From contig NZ_CP109427.1 of NCBI RefSeq assembly GCF_036250695.1, forward strand, positions 558,001-622,000: a stretch of 64,000 nt of DNA, read 5' to 3'. Within the stretch, counting starts at the first letter, position 1. Every line of letters begins with the position of its first letter. Shown in pieces: positions 32,714 to 41,496 of the stretch. Source of the stretch: Streptomyces sp. NBC_01497 (GTDB lineage Bacteria; Actinomycetota; Actinomycetes; Streptomycetales; Streptomycetaceae). The notes beneath the pieces were generated by a model. It searched no databases and was not told the origin of the DNA. It worked only from the letters and a program-made list of their open reading frames with translations. The translations under genes were made by a program, and so were the position numbers.

Positions 32714-33946
32714 TCAGCCGACGCGGTCGCCGCCCTGGCTCTCTTCGGGTATCCGCTCCTGGTGGAACGCGAAGTACCGGGCGACCTCCGGCGCGAGGGG
32801 TGGCACCTGAGTGCGGACGCCCCCCGCGCGCAGCGAGGCGGTGGCGGCGACGCCCACGGCCACCGCCTCCCGGGCCGCGACGGGAGAGGTGCGGGTCGCA
32901 CCGCCCCCCGCCGCGAACCGCAGGAACTCCCCCACCAGTTCCTCGTCGGCCCCGCCGTGCGGACGGTCCCCGCCGGTGACGGTCTCGGTGTGATCTGCGT
33001 CGGACCGGTAGCCGGAGCGGCGCTGGTTCCACAACTTGAGGGTCGGGCGCTCGTCCTCCAGACCGTCGCCGAAGTTCTCCAGGCGCCCCTCGTCGCCGAT
33101 GACGGTGTAGTTGCGCCAGTAGTCCGGGGTGAAGTGGCATTGCTGGTAACTGGCCAGCACACCGTTGTCGAGGCGGCTGAGCATCATGCTGATGTCCTCC
33201 ACGTCGACGACCGGGTTCAGGCCGGTCAAGGACGCCGGCGGCCAGATGTCCGGGTCGAACCAGTCGGGCATCCGCGCCGGATCCTCGGCGTCGCGGTCCC
33301 CGGCCGGGCGCCGGGGGTTCGCGCCGTACACCGCCAGATCACCCAGGGCGACGACCTGGCGCGAACTGCCGCCCGCCAGCCAGTGGATGACGTCGAGGTC
33401 GTGAGCGCCCTTCTGCAGCAACAGGCCGGTGGTGCGGGCCCGTTCGGCGTGCCAGTCCTTGAAGTAGTAGTCGCCGCCGTGCCCGACGAAGTGCCGGCAC
33501 CACACCGAACGGACACGCCCGATCCGGCCCGCGTCGATCATCTCCCGCATCCGCCGCAGCACCGGCAGGTGGCGCAGGTTGTGGCCGACGTACAGTCGCG
33601 TGCCGGATGCGAACGCGGCGCCCAGCAGCCGGTCGCAGTCCTCGACGGTGATGGCCAGGGGCTTCTCCACGAAGACCGGTACGCCCGCGGACAGGAAGAA
33701 GAGGGCGGGCTCGACGTGCCGGTCGTCCGGGGTGAGGACGAAGACCGCGTCGAGGCCGTCGGCGGCCATGCCGGTGTGATCCCTGTGGACGGCGATGTCG
33801 GTGCCGAAGAGGCGGACGGCGTCCGCCCGGCCGCGCGGGGAGGGGTCGGCGCAGGAGACGACCCGCGCGACACCGGGCCTGTTCGCCTCGGTCGCCAGGG
33901 TGGCCCGCTGGCCGATTCCTACGACGCCGACGCGCAGTTCAGTCAT
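32714..33946 (-). CDS. Gfo/Idh/MocA-family sugar dehydrogenase
   Basis: The 410-residue oxidoreductase has the N-terminal NAD(P) motif VGVVGIGQRA, the family-defining EKPLAITVEDCDRLL, GHNLRHLPVLRRM, and a C-terminal sheet domain with KGAHDLDVIHWLAGG. Such enzymes oxidise or reduce sugars or inositols at a ring carbon. It is the last gene of an operon with a GH4 enzyme and a sugar importer, 39 bases after the GH4 stop. Both GH4 and this family use NAD chemistry on sugars, so the imported glycoside is probably processed by the two in turn. Substrate unknown. Confidence 0.92.
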   Translation of the reverse strand: MTELRVGVVGIGQRATLATEANRPGVARVVSCADPSPRGRADAVRLFGTDIAVHRDHTGMAADGLDAVFVLTPDDRHVEPALFFLSAGVPVFVEKPLAITVEDCDRLLGAAFASGTRLYVGHNLRHLPVLRRMREMIDAGRIGRVRSVWCRHFVGHGGDYYFKDWHAERARTTGLLLQKGAHDLDVIHWLAGGSSRQVVALGDLAVYGANPRRPAGDRDAEDPARMPDWFDPDIWPPASLTGLNPVVDVEDISMMLSRLDNGVLASYQQCHFTPDYWRNYTVIGDEGRLENFGDGLEDERPTLKLWNQRRSGYRSDADHTETVTGGDRPHGGADEELVGEFLRFAAGGGATRTSPVAAREAVAVGVAATASLRAGGVRTQVPPLAPEVARYFAFHQERIPEESQGGDRVG

Positions 33947-33985
33947 CGGTGCTCCGCCTTTCGCAGAGGGTGGGGGCCACGCGGT

Positions 33986-35296
33986 TCAGTGGCCGAGTGT
34001 GGCGCGCAGGGAGGGCTGGAGCAGTTCGCCGTGTGCGCGCACCATGTCGTCGCACAGGTCCCAGATCGCCTCGACCGTCAGCGTCGCCGCCGTGGCCGGG
34101 TCGACCATGGCGGCGTGCCGGATGTGCCGGGGGTCGTCCTCGACGGCGGCCCGTACGACAAGGTCGTTCATGCTCAGGTAGGTACGGTTGAGCGCCGCGC
34201 ACTGCGGCGGCAGGGCGCCGACGCGGGTGGGCTGGACACCCAGGGAGTCGACGAGGCACGGCACTTCGACGGTGCCCTCGGAGGGCAGGTTGTCGATCAG
34301 GCCCCGGTTGGGCACGTTGCCGTACACGGTGCGCGGTGTGCCGGTGGTCATGCTGTGGATGATCTGCGGGGCGTACTCCATGGTGGACTCGACCGCGAGC
34401 GGTTCCCCGGCGGCGAGCGCGCGGCGCGTCTCCTCGTACGCGGCCACGTTCTCGTCGACGATGCCGAGGTAGTCCCCCACGGGCAGGCGCAGCCGCTCGA
34501 TCTCGCTGTCGTGGTGCAGGTACCACGGCACGTACTCGCTGGAGTGCTCGCTGGTCTCGGTCGGGTAGTACCCGAGGCGCCGGTACATGTCGACGCGTAC
34601 CCTGCGGCGCAGTTCGGCGTCCTCGGCGACGAGCGCGTCGAGCCTCGGGTACAGGTCGGTGCCCTGGTGCTCGAAACGCAGGACCCAGGCCTGGTGGTTG
34701 ACCCCCGCCGCGTGGTAGTCGACCTCCTCGAACGGCACCCCCACCAGCTCGGCCAGGTCGTGCATGGTCCAGTACACCGAGTGGCACAGTCCCACCACCT
34801 TCGTCAGTCCGGTGGCCCGGGCGAGGTACTGGACGTTCATCGCCATGGGATTGGTGTAGTTGAGCAGCCAGGCGTCCGGGCACACCGCGGTGATGTCGTC
34901 CCCGAGGCCCTTCAGCAGCGGGAAGGTGCGCAGCGCGCGGAAGATGCCGCCGATGCCGATGGTGTCTCCGATGGTCTGGCGCACACCGTGGCGAGCCGGG
35001 ACGTCGAAGTCGGTCCGCGTCGACTCGCGCATGCCGACCTGGACGATGTTGATGACGAAGTCGGCGCCCTCCAGGGCCTCCCGGCGCTCGGCGTGCGCGG
35101 TGATGCGCGGCGACGCCTCCCGTTCCCCGGCGATGTAGCGCGCGGCACCGAGCGCGGTGGCCAGTCGCTCGGCGTCGATGTCGTGCAGGGCGATGTGCAC
35201 GTCCTTGAGCTCGGGGAAGGCGAAGAGGTCGGCCAGGAGCCCCTGGGTGAAGACGACGCTGCCTGCGCCGATGAACACGATCTTCTTGGCGGTCAT
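33986..35296 (-). CDS. GH4-family alpha-galactosidase-type glycosidase (NAD- and metal-dependent)
   Basis: The 436-residue protein has the NAD-binding N-terminus KKIVFIGAGSVVFTQGL, LLNYTNPMAMN, the metal-binding Cys171 in GLCHSVYWT, and His201 in AGVNHQAW. All are hallmarks of GH4, and the pattern (CHSVY) is that of the alpha-galactosidase/MelA branch. GH4 enzymes cleave glycosides by an oxidation-elimination-addition cycle in the cytoplasm. There is no signal peptide, so the substrate must be imported, which fits the adjacent importer genes. The start ATG is well placed behind GAGAACGAGT. Confidence 0.92.
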   Translation of the reverse strand: MTAKKIVFIGAGSVVFTQGLLADLFAFPELKDVHIALHDIDAERLATALGAARYIAGEREASPRITAHAERREALEGADFVINIVQVGMRESTRTDFDVPARHGVRQTIGDTIGIGGIFRALRTFPLLKGLGDDITAVCPDAWLLNYTNPMAMNVQYLARATGLTKVVGLCHSVYWTMHDLAELVGVPFEEVDYHAAGVNHQAWVLRFEHQGTDLYPRLDALVAEDAELRRRVRVDMYRRLGYYPTETSEHSSEYVPWYLHHDSEIERLRLPVGDYLGIVDENVAAYEETRRALAAGEPLAVESTMEYAPQIIHSMTTGTPRTVYGNVPNRGLIDNLPSEGTVEVPCLVDSLGVQPTRVGALPPQCAALNRTYLSMNDLVVRAAVEDDPRHIRHAAMVDPATAATLTVEAIWDLCDDMVRAHGELLQPSLRATLGH

Positions 35297-35389
35297 GACT
35301 CGTTCTCTCGGTTGTGGGTGAGGGCTGCGGGCGCCCGGGTCGTGCGATCGGTGTCTCCGGCCGGCCGGGCGGGGCGGGGAGCGCCGCGC

Positions 35390-36289
35390 TCAGCCCTTGA
35401 GGCCACTGGAGGTGATGGACTGGATGAAGGACTTCTGCGCGCCGAGGAAGGCCAGCATGACGGGCAGTACGGTGATGACATTGCCCGCCATGACGGCGGC
35501 CCACTGGGTGTGGTGCTGCCCCTGGAACGTCGTCAGCCCGAGTTGCAGTGTGTACTGCGTGTCGTGGTTGATGGCGATCAGCGGCCAGGTCAGGTCGTTC
35601 CAGGTGGTGAGGAAGGTGAGGACCGCGACCGTGCTGAGGGCGGGTTTCGACAGGGGCACGACGATGCGGAACAGCACCCGTAGCCGTGAACACCCGTCGA
35701 TCCAGGCCGCCTCCTCCAGCTCTCGTGGCAGGGACAGGAAGAACTGCCGGAGCAGGAACACGGCGAACGGTGTGACCAGTGAGGGGACGATCAGCGCACC
35801 CAGCGAGTCGATCAGGCCGAGGCGCTTCATGACCAGGAAGGTCGGGATCATGGTCAGCTGGAAGGGCACCGCCATCGTCGCGAGCATCAGGAAGAGCAGG
35901 GCGCGCGAGCCACCGAACCTCATCCGCGCGAAGGCATAGCCGCCCAGCGAGCCGAGGACGAGGTTGGAGACGACCGCGGACGCCGAGACGATCAGCGAGT
36001 TCAGGAACCACCGGGGGAACATCGCGTTGCCGAGAACGTAGCGGTAGCCCCCGAGGTGGATCCCGGAGGGCCACAGCGCCGGCGGGAACCGGTTGATCTC
36101 CGCGTTGCTCATCACGGAACTGAGCACCAGCCAGACCAGGGGAAGTGCGAAGAGCAGGGCCAGCGGCGCGAGCAGCAGGTGCCAGGCGCTGAAGGGCAGG
36201 CGACGGCGCGGGGGCGGCGCGTCCGCGGGCGGGGACGTGCGGGGGTGCGCCGTCGCGCCGGTCGCGGTGGTGCTGGTCGTGGTGGTCAT
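35390..36289 (-). CDS. Carbohydrate ABC transporter permease (MalG/CUT1 type)
   Basis: The 299-residue membrane protein begins with a Thr/Pro-rich tail, has about six helices, and carries the EAA loop EEAAWIDGCSRLRVLFRIVVPLSKP. The ATG overlaps the stop of the upstream permease (ATGA). The GH4 gene follows 93 bases further on. Forms the channel with the MalF-type partner; no ATPase gene is present. Confidence 0.92.
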   Translation of the reverse strand: MTTTTSTTATGATAHPRTSPPADAPPPRRRLPFSAWHLLLAPLALLFALPLVWLVLSSVMSNAEINRFPPALWPSGIHLGGYRYVLGNAMFPRWFLNSLIVSASAVVSNLVLGSLGGYAFARMRFGGSRALLFLMLATMAVPFQLTMIPTFLVMKRLGLIDSLGALIVPSLVTPFAVFLLRQFFLSLPRELEEAAWIDGCSRLRVLFRIVVPLSKPALSTVAVLTFLTTWNDLTWPLIAINHDTQYTLQLGLTTFQGQHHTQWAAVMAGNVITVLPVMLAFLGAQKSFIQSITSSGLKG

Positions 36290-37230
36290 CGTGCTGCTCC
36301 CTCGGCGGACGTACGACGCCGGGCCAGCCGCATGGCTCCCCCGAACACCAGCAGGGCCAGGGCGAGGATGTAGGCGGCCGACGCCCCGTATCCGGCCGTG
36401 AAGTTCTGGAACGCCTGTTGCCAGATGAAGTACACGATGAGCGTCGTGGAGCCCAACGGTCCGCCCTTGGTGGTGACATAGACCAGGTCGAACACCTGGA
36501 GGGCGTTGAGCGTCTGCCACATCACCAGGAACACACTGACCGGTGTGAGTGTCGGCAGCACGACGTGGCGCAGCAGGTGCCACCGGCCGGCACCGTCCAG
36601 CTTGGCCGCCTCGATCAGAGGCTGCGGCACGTCCTGGAGCGCGGCCAGGTAGATCATCACGCAGAACCCGGTGCCGCTCCACAGCGAGATCACCACCAAG
36701 ACGGGCAGCGCCTGCCCCGGGTCCGAGAGGAAACCCTGGGAGTGCAGACCGAGCTTGTGCAGCACGGAGTTGGCCGCGCCGAACTGGGGGTCCAGGATGA
36801 AGGAGAACAGCACGCCCTGGGCCGTCTCCGAGATGATGAACGGTACGAAGATGAGCGTGCGGTACAGCCCCACCAGCCGGATGCGCCGGTTCAGCACCAG
36901 TGCCAGCGCCAGGCCGAGAACCATGCTCAGCGGGACGTACAGCACCGTGTACAGCAGGGTGTTGCCGACGGCCTGGCTGAAGTGCGGATCCTCCGTCAGC
37001 GCGCGGTAGTTGTCGAACCCGACCCAGCGGCTCGGTGTCACCAGGTCGTCGGCCTGGAAGGACAGCAGCAGCGACCAGATGACGGGGACCACGCTGAGGC
37101 CGAGGATGACGAGGACGGAAGGGAGGACGAAGCCCCAGGCGGTCGCGGACTCGCGTCGGCGTCCGCGGCGCCTTTCGCGCAGTTGTCGCTCGTGGTCCGA
37201 CAGCGTGAACGGAGCGGGCAGGGATGACAT
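36286..37230 (-). CDS. Carbohydrate ABC transporter permease (MalF/CUT1 type)
   Basis: The 314-residue membrane protein has a basic N-tail (RQLRERRRGRRR), six hydrophobic segments and the EAA loop EAAKLDGAGRWHLLRHVVLP. I chose ATG 37230 because GAGGAG is 6 bases upstream; it begins 10 bases after the binding-protein stop. It overlaps the downstream permease by ATGA. Confidence 0.92.
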   Translation of the reverse strand: MSSLPAPFTLSDHERQLRERRRGRRRESATAWGFVLPSVLVILGLSVVPVIWSLLLSFQADDLVTPSRWVGFDNYRALTEDPHFSQAVGNTLLYTVLYVPLSMVLGLALALVLNRRIRLVGLYRTLIFVPFIISETAQGVLFSFILDPQFGAANSVLHKLGLHSQGFLSDPGQALPVLVVISLWSGTGFCVMIYLAALQDVPQPLIEAAKLDGAGRWHLLRHVVLPTLTPVSVFLVMWQTLNALQVFDLVYVTTKGGPLGSTTLIVYFIWQQAFQNFTAGYGASAAYILALALLVFGGAMRLARRRTSAEGAAR

Positions 37231-37240
37231 GGTTGGCTCC

Positions 37241-38560
37241 TCAACGCGGTATGACGAGGGCGGCCCTGGCCTCGGCGGCGCAGCGGCGCATCGCCTGCAC
37301 CGGGCTGCTCCTGCCGAGCAGGACGGACACGATGGCCTGGCCGAGTGCCGTCGACACCTGGGCGTAGGCGGGGTGGTTGGAGCGGACACGTGCCGAGCCG
37401 AGCGCCTCGGTGAACACGTCGAGCCCGCTGGTCCGTGCCGCGTGCGCACGCCAGGCGGGCTCGTCCTCGCTGCGCCGGCTGAGCGGCAGGCTGCCCGCTT
37501 CGACATCCCAGACGACGTCCTGGTCGGGCTGGGCCAGCCAGGAGACGAAGGTCCGTGAGGCACGCACCCGGGCGCTTCCGTTGTCGAAGACCGTCCAGGT
37601 GTCGGGGCCGGAGATCGTCATGGGCCGGCGGCTGTAGCTCGGCAGCGGCACCACCGCGTAGTCGATCTTCGCCTCGCGGATGTCGGGGAGCTGCCAGGGG
37701 CCGGTCACGACCATGCCCATCCGCCCGGAGGTGAACACCTGGTACATCTGCTCGCTGCCGGGTTTGGGGTCGATGTAGACGCTCCGGGCGCGAGCGAGCG
37801 CCTCCACCGTTCCGAGGGCGCGTACCCCGGCGTCCGCGAAGCCGATACTGCGGCCGTCCGAGGCGATGATGTCACCGCCCAGGTCCCATACCATCGGCCA
37901 CAGCCGCCACACAGTGTCCTCGTCCCCCACACCCGGCCAGCCCGTGCCGAAGGTGCCGCGCCCCGCGTTGGTGAGGCGGCGGGCGGTGTCCTCGAACTCC
38001 TCCCAGGTCCAGCCCTTCTCCGGCAGGGGCAGGCCCGCCTCACGGAACAGCTTCTTGTTGCACACCACGGCCAGCGCGTCGAGGACCGCGGGCGAGGCCC
38101 TGACGTGCCCGTTGATCGTGACGGCCGCCCTCGCCGGCCCCCAGTAGTCGGTCCACGGGTCGGGGCCCGAGCGCACCGTCTCACTCAGGTCGACCACCTT
38201 CGGACTCCGCGCGACGCCGGCGAGGTCGGACCCGAAGATGTACGCGATGTCGGGGTAGGAGCCGGAGGCCAGCGCGGCGGTGACCTTCTGGAGCATCGAG
38301 TCGGCCAGCACTCCCCCGCCGAGGTCGACGGAGATGTGCGGGTGGTCGCGGGTGAACCGCCCCACCAGGTTCTTGATGGCCTTGAGACCGACGTCGGTCT
38401 GGCCGTGCCACATGTTGATGGTGACGCGCCCGTCAGGCCCCACACCGTCGTCGGCTCCCCCGGCGCATCCGGACAGGGCCGTGGCCACGGCCACGCCCGC
38501 GCCGGCGCGCAGCACACTCCGGCGCGGGAAAGGGGCGGAATCGTGCCGGCCAGCAACCAC
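37241..38560 (-). CDS. Sugar-binding lipoprotein of an ABC importer (Tat signal and lipobox)
   Basis: The 439-residue solute-binding protein begins at GTG 38560, behind TTGGAGG at 5 bases. Its signal sequence combines a twin-arginine-type motif (PRRSVLRAGAGVAVATAL) with the lipobox LSGC (Cys about residue 31), so it is probably exported folded and then lipidated. The mature part has VTINMWHGQTDVGLKAIKNLVGRF and WTWEEFEDTARRLTNAG, typical of sugar-binding family 1. It heads the operon with two permeases, GH4 and the Gfo/Idh/MocA enzyme. Confidence 0.92.
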   Translation of the reverse strand: MVAGRHDSAPFPRRSVLRAGAGVAVATALSGCAGGADDGVGPDGRVTINMWHGQTDVGLKAIKNLVGRFTRDHPHISVDLGGGVLADSMLQKVTAALASGSYPDIAYIFGSDLAGVARSPKVVDLSETVRSGPDPWTDYWGPARAAVTINGHVRASPAVLDALAVVCNKKLFREAGLPLPEKGWTWEEFEDTARRLTNAGRGTFGTGWPGVGDEDTVWRLWPMVWDLGGDIIASDGRSIGFADAGVRALGTVEALARARSVYIDPKPGSEQMYQVFTSGRMGMVVTGPWQLPDIREAKIDYAVVPLPSYSRRPMTISGPDTWTVFDNGSARVRASRTFVSWLAQPDQDVVWDVEAGSLPLSRRSEDEPAWRAHAARTSGLDVFTEALGSARVRSNHPAYAQVSTALGQAIVSVLLGRSSPVQAMRRCAAEARAALVIPR

Positions 38561-39029
38561 GGGGCCTCCAAGCAGGTTTCGACGAGCGGGGTACGGGCGA
38601 AGACGCTGATGTGCGCAAGGGGGCGGCCCGCACCCGGAGAGCACGGCCCGGGGCCGGATCACGGACGCCGATGCGGGAGCGACAACGGCGATGGGCGGGT
38701 GTGCCGCCATCGGCGTCGACTCGCGCAGGCTCCGGCACCGCCTCGCCCCCGGCGCACCCCAAGCGGGGCACGAGGGGCCCGGCAGGCACTGTCGGCGCGA
38801 GCCGGTGGGCGCTCGCCTCACCAGGTGGTGCGGACGAGGACGCCCTCAGCGCGCTGTGAGCGCGGTGCGGGCCGCGTGGCTTCGATGAGCGCGCGGGCCC
38901 GATCGCACCCTTGCCCGTCCCGCCGGCGCGGAGTCACGGGTCAGGCGGATACGGGACGGCGCGCGGGTTCTCGGTACGCGGCGCCATCGGCGGTTCCCGA
39001 CCGCCGGAAGGGAGTGCGACGAGCGGGGC

Positions 39030-39054
39030 GCCCCTCGGCGCGGCGCCGAGGGGC
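39030..39054. terminator. Isolated hairpin in divergent intergenic region
   Basis: GCCCCTCGGCG (39030-39040) pairs perfectly with CGCCGAGGGGC (39044-39054) around a 3-base loop. It is not downstream of any annotated gene, so it may end a small unannotated transcript or insulate the two divergent promoters. Confidence 0.5.
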
Positions 39055-39288
39055 CGACTCCTCACGGCACGGCGCCCGGAACGATGTCCCGTACGGACGG
39101 GCGGTGTTGGCAGGCACCTCTGATATGCGGACGTTCATCATCGAGCTCCGGCTGAGCGCGGGCACGTCCCCGCCTCGGGTGATGGCCGACCACCCTGGCG
39201 ACTTTGTCCGGGCTCGCGGCATCACACCGTCCACCGGCTAGGCGTACCTCTGACACCGACTACTGGTGCGGCGTCCGCAGCAGTAAAT

Positions 39289-39337
39289 CGAGCAGTATTC
39301 GTCATGTCAAGAGAGTGAATCTGATCAAAACTGCTCG
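39289..39337. promoter_or_regulatory. Separated inverted repeat, candidate DeoR operator
   Basis: CGAGCAGT (39289-39296) and ACTGCTCG (39330-39337) form perfect 8-bp arms 33 bases apart; both are flanked by AA/TT. A further half-like CAGCAGTAAAT lies at 39278-39288. The arms are spaced about three helical turns apart, as expected for a repressor that bridges two sites. They lie 95 bases upstream of the DeoR start. Confidence 0.55.
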
Positions 39338-39431
39338 TTGAAGGCCGAGTGCTGCGGCGGGTATTTGCCTATACGGTGCCCTTGTACCCGGTGAAACGCG
39401 CTCGACGAGCGAGGATGGCTATGCTGCGGGC

Positions 39432-40190
39432 ATGCTGAGAACTGAGCGCCATGCGCGCATCCTTGAGCATGTCTTCGCGAAGGGCAGCGCGGGCGTCGAG
39501 GAGTTGTGCCGGCTGCTGGACGTCTCGGGGGCCACCGTTCGGCGCGATCTGCAGCAGTTGGACGCGCAGAACCTCCTGCGGCGGACCCACGGCGGGGCGG
39601 CCGTCGGGAACATCGGCCTCGAAGCCCCGCTCAAGTACCGCAGCGAGCGGCGGAAGCCGGAGAAGATGGCGATCGCCCGCGCCGCCGCCGCCCTGGTGCC
39701 GGCCGGCGCGGTCGTCGGCATGACGGGCGGCTCCACCGCGACGGAGATCGCCCGCCTGCTGGCCGAGCGCGGCCCCGTCACGATCGTCACCAACGCGGTC
39801 AACATCGCCGCGGAACTCATCCTGCACAGGGACGTCACCCTCGTCGTCATCGGGGGCACCGCACGCAGTGAGAGTTTCGAACTCGTGGGCCCCACGGCGG
39901 AGAAGGCGCTCGCCGAATACCACACCGACATGACGTTCCTCGGTGTGGACGGGATCAGCGCGGCCCATGGCTGCACCACGCACGACCAGTTGGAGGCCGC
40001 GACCGACCGGGCCTTCACCAACAGCAGCAGTCGCACCGTCGTCGTGGCGGACAGCTCGAAGATAGGAAAGGTGACCCTCGCGAAGATCTGCCCACTGTCC
40101 GCTGTCGCGCACCTCGTCACGGATCGCGACGCCTCGAAGGAGGAACGGGACCGCATCGCCGCAGCGGGCGTCCCCGTGATCACCGCCTGA
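39432..40190 (+). CDS. DeoR/GlpR-family transcriptional regulator
   Basis: The 252-residue regulator has the N-terminal helix-turn-helix with the family signature (LEHVFAKGSAGVEELCRLLDVSGATVRRDLQQL, then LRRTHGGA) and a sugar-phosphate-binding DeoR C-terminal domain (MTGGSTATEIARLL, VTNAVNIAAELI, VVVADSSKIGKVTLAKI). Such regulators usually repress sugar or polyol catabolic operons and are induced by phosphorylated intermediates. It is divergent from the GH4/importer operon, the likely target. The start is ATG 39432. Confidence 0.92.
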   Translation: MLRTERHARILEHVFAKGSAGVEELCRLLDVSGATVRRDLQQLDAQNLLRRTHGGAAVGNIGLEAPLKYRSERRKPEKMAIARAAAALVPAGAVVGMTGGSTATEIARLLAERGPVTIVTNAVNIAAELILHRDVTLVVIGGTARSESFELVGPTAEKALAEYHTDMTFLGVDGISAAHGCTTHDQLEAATDRAFTNSSSRTVVVADSSKIGKVTLAKICPLSAVAHLVTDRDASKEERDRIAAAGVPVITA

Positions 40191-40521
40191 CGCCCCTTCC
40201 TTCACGCCCCCGATGGGGCCGCGAGCCCTCACGAGCGACGACACCCGGCGAACCCCCCCGATGCCGGCGGTGCCCGACCCCGTGGGCGGGGCCCGGCACC
40301 CCACCGTGCGAGGAGGATCAAGGGGTCCGGGGCGGACTGCCGGGCCGGCTGACGTCGTCGGCCCGGGTTGCCGCCCAGTCGACGGTGTCCGGTCTCCTGT
40401 GTCAGGCTCCTCCTCGGCGCAGCCGGGCGCGGCACCGGGCGGCGCCCCCGGGCCGCACCGCCGCACCTCGCTCGGGGCGGCCCGAACGTGTGGTGACCGC
40501 CCCGTCACGCCGTACCGCGAT
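40191..40521. other. Convergent intergenic region
   Basis: No gene is seen between the DeoR stop and the permease stop. It contains the hairpin at 40269-40300. Confidence 0.45.
40269..40300. terminator. Bidirectional hairpin between DeoR and permease
   Basis: GGTGCC (40269-40274) pairs with GGCACC (40295-40300), and inside it CCCC pairs with GGGG around GTGGGC. It lies between convergent genes and could end both transcripts. Confidence 0.5.
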
Positions 40522-41496
40522 TCAGCCGCGCCTGGCGATGCTCCGTGCGCGGAGGCGGTCCGCGGTGATGGCCAGGCCCAGGACACAACCCAGCACGATA
40601 TTGGTGTAGTTGGTATTTGCCTGCAGTGTCGTCAGGCCGTTGTTGATGAGTTCGAGCAGGACGGTGCCCGCCACGATGCCCAGGATGCGGCCCTGCCCGC
40701 CGACGAGGCTGACCCCGCCGATGACGGCCGCCGCGATCGCCGACAGCTCCCAGCCGACCCCCACTCCGCTGGCGGAACCGACACTCATCCGTCCGAGCAC
40801 CATGATCCCGGCGAACGCCGAGAGCAGTGAACTGGTCACGTACATCGACACGATGCGGCGGTTGCCCCGGATCCCGGCGAGCCGGGCCGCCTCGGGGTTG
40901 CCGCCGACCGCGTAGACCTGCCGGCCGGCGTAGGTACGCTCCAGGAAGAACCAGGCCGCCACCGCGACCGCCACGAACAGCAGGGGCGGCAGGGGTATCT
41001 GGGCGACGTACGTCTGCCCGATGTCGCCGAACAGGCCGCCGATGCCGGTGATGGACGCGCCGGAGGTGATCGCCAGGGTGACGCCCTGCGCCACCGTGTA
41101 GGTGACCAGGGTGACGACGAACGGCGCCATCCGCAGCCGGGTCACGGCCAGCCCGTGCATCAGTCCGACGCCCCCCGCGATCGCCAGGGTGACGAGGATG
41201 GCGAGGATCGGCGGCAGGCCCGCTCGGACGTTGAACCAGGACATCAGGATGACGCTGGTGCCCAGCAGTGCCCCGACCGAGAGGTCGATGCCGCCGGTCA
41301 GGATCACCAGGGACTCGCCGATGGCGATGAGCCCGTACTGCGCGAGGTCGAACCCCATGCCCCGGAGGTTGACTGCCCCGGCGAATGCCGACTTGTCCAC
41401 CGTGAGAGCCACGAAGACGACCACGCACGCGATGGCCACCCCGACCTCGGGCGTCTCGGCGAGCCGGCGTACGAGCGACGCACGCGTCTCGTTCAC
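40522..41496 (-). CDS. Orphan ribose-type (RbsC/CUT2) ABC transporter permease
   Basis: The 324-residue membrane protein has about eight to ten helices and CUT2 signatures: ESLVILTGGIDLSVGALLG, NPEAARLAGI (NxxAARxxGI), and VIGGVSLVGGQGRI. It therefore belongs to ribose/xylose/autoinducer-2-type importers, not the maltose type found elsewhere in this window. GTG 41496 has CGGAGG upstream. No RbsA-type ATPase or RbsB-type binding protein is adjacent on either side, so its partners must be elsewhere or lost. Confidence 0.9.
   Translation of the reverse strand: MNETRASLVRRLAETPEVGVAIACVVVFVALTVDKSAFAGAVNLRGMGFDLAQYGLIAIGESLVILTGGIDLSVGALLGTSVILMSWFNVRAGLPPILAILVTLAIAGGVGLMHGLAVTRLRMAPFVVTLVTYTVAQGVTLAITSGASITGIGGLFGDIGQTYVAQIPLPPLLFVAVAVAAWFFLERTYAGRQVYAVGGNPEAARLAGIRGNRRIVSMYVTSSLLSAFAGIMVLGRMSVGSASGVGVGWELSAIAAAVIGGVSLVGGQGRILGIVAGTVLLELINNGLTTLQANTNYTNIVLGCVLGLAITADRLRARSIARRG

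Larger units (their letters stand above)
38561..39431. other. Large divergent intergenic region
   Basis: Between the importer operon and the divergent DeoR gene lie 871 bases without a gene I can support. An isolated hairpin is at 39030-39054, a 38-codon frame (ATG 39124 to TAG 39241) has no homology cue, and the inverted repeat at 39289-39337 sits in the AT-richer DeoR-proximal part. Confidence 0.5.

Noticed and set aside
32510..35683. A plus-strand open frame of about 1050 codons opposite the Gfo/Idh/MocA and GH4 genes.
   Set aside because: Mirror of well-conserved minus-strand enzymes with clear motifs; no family features in the plus frame.
39124..39241. A 38-codon frame upstream of the DeoR gene as a small peptide.
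   Set aside because: No ribosome binding site, no recognisable family and ordinary composition for a chance frame.
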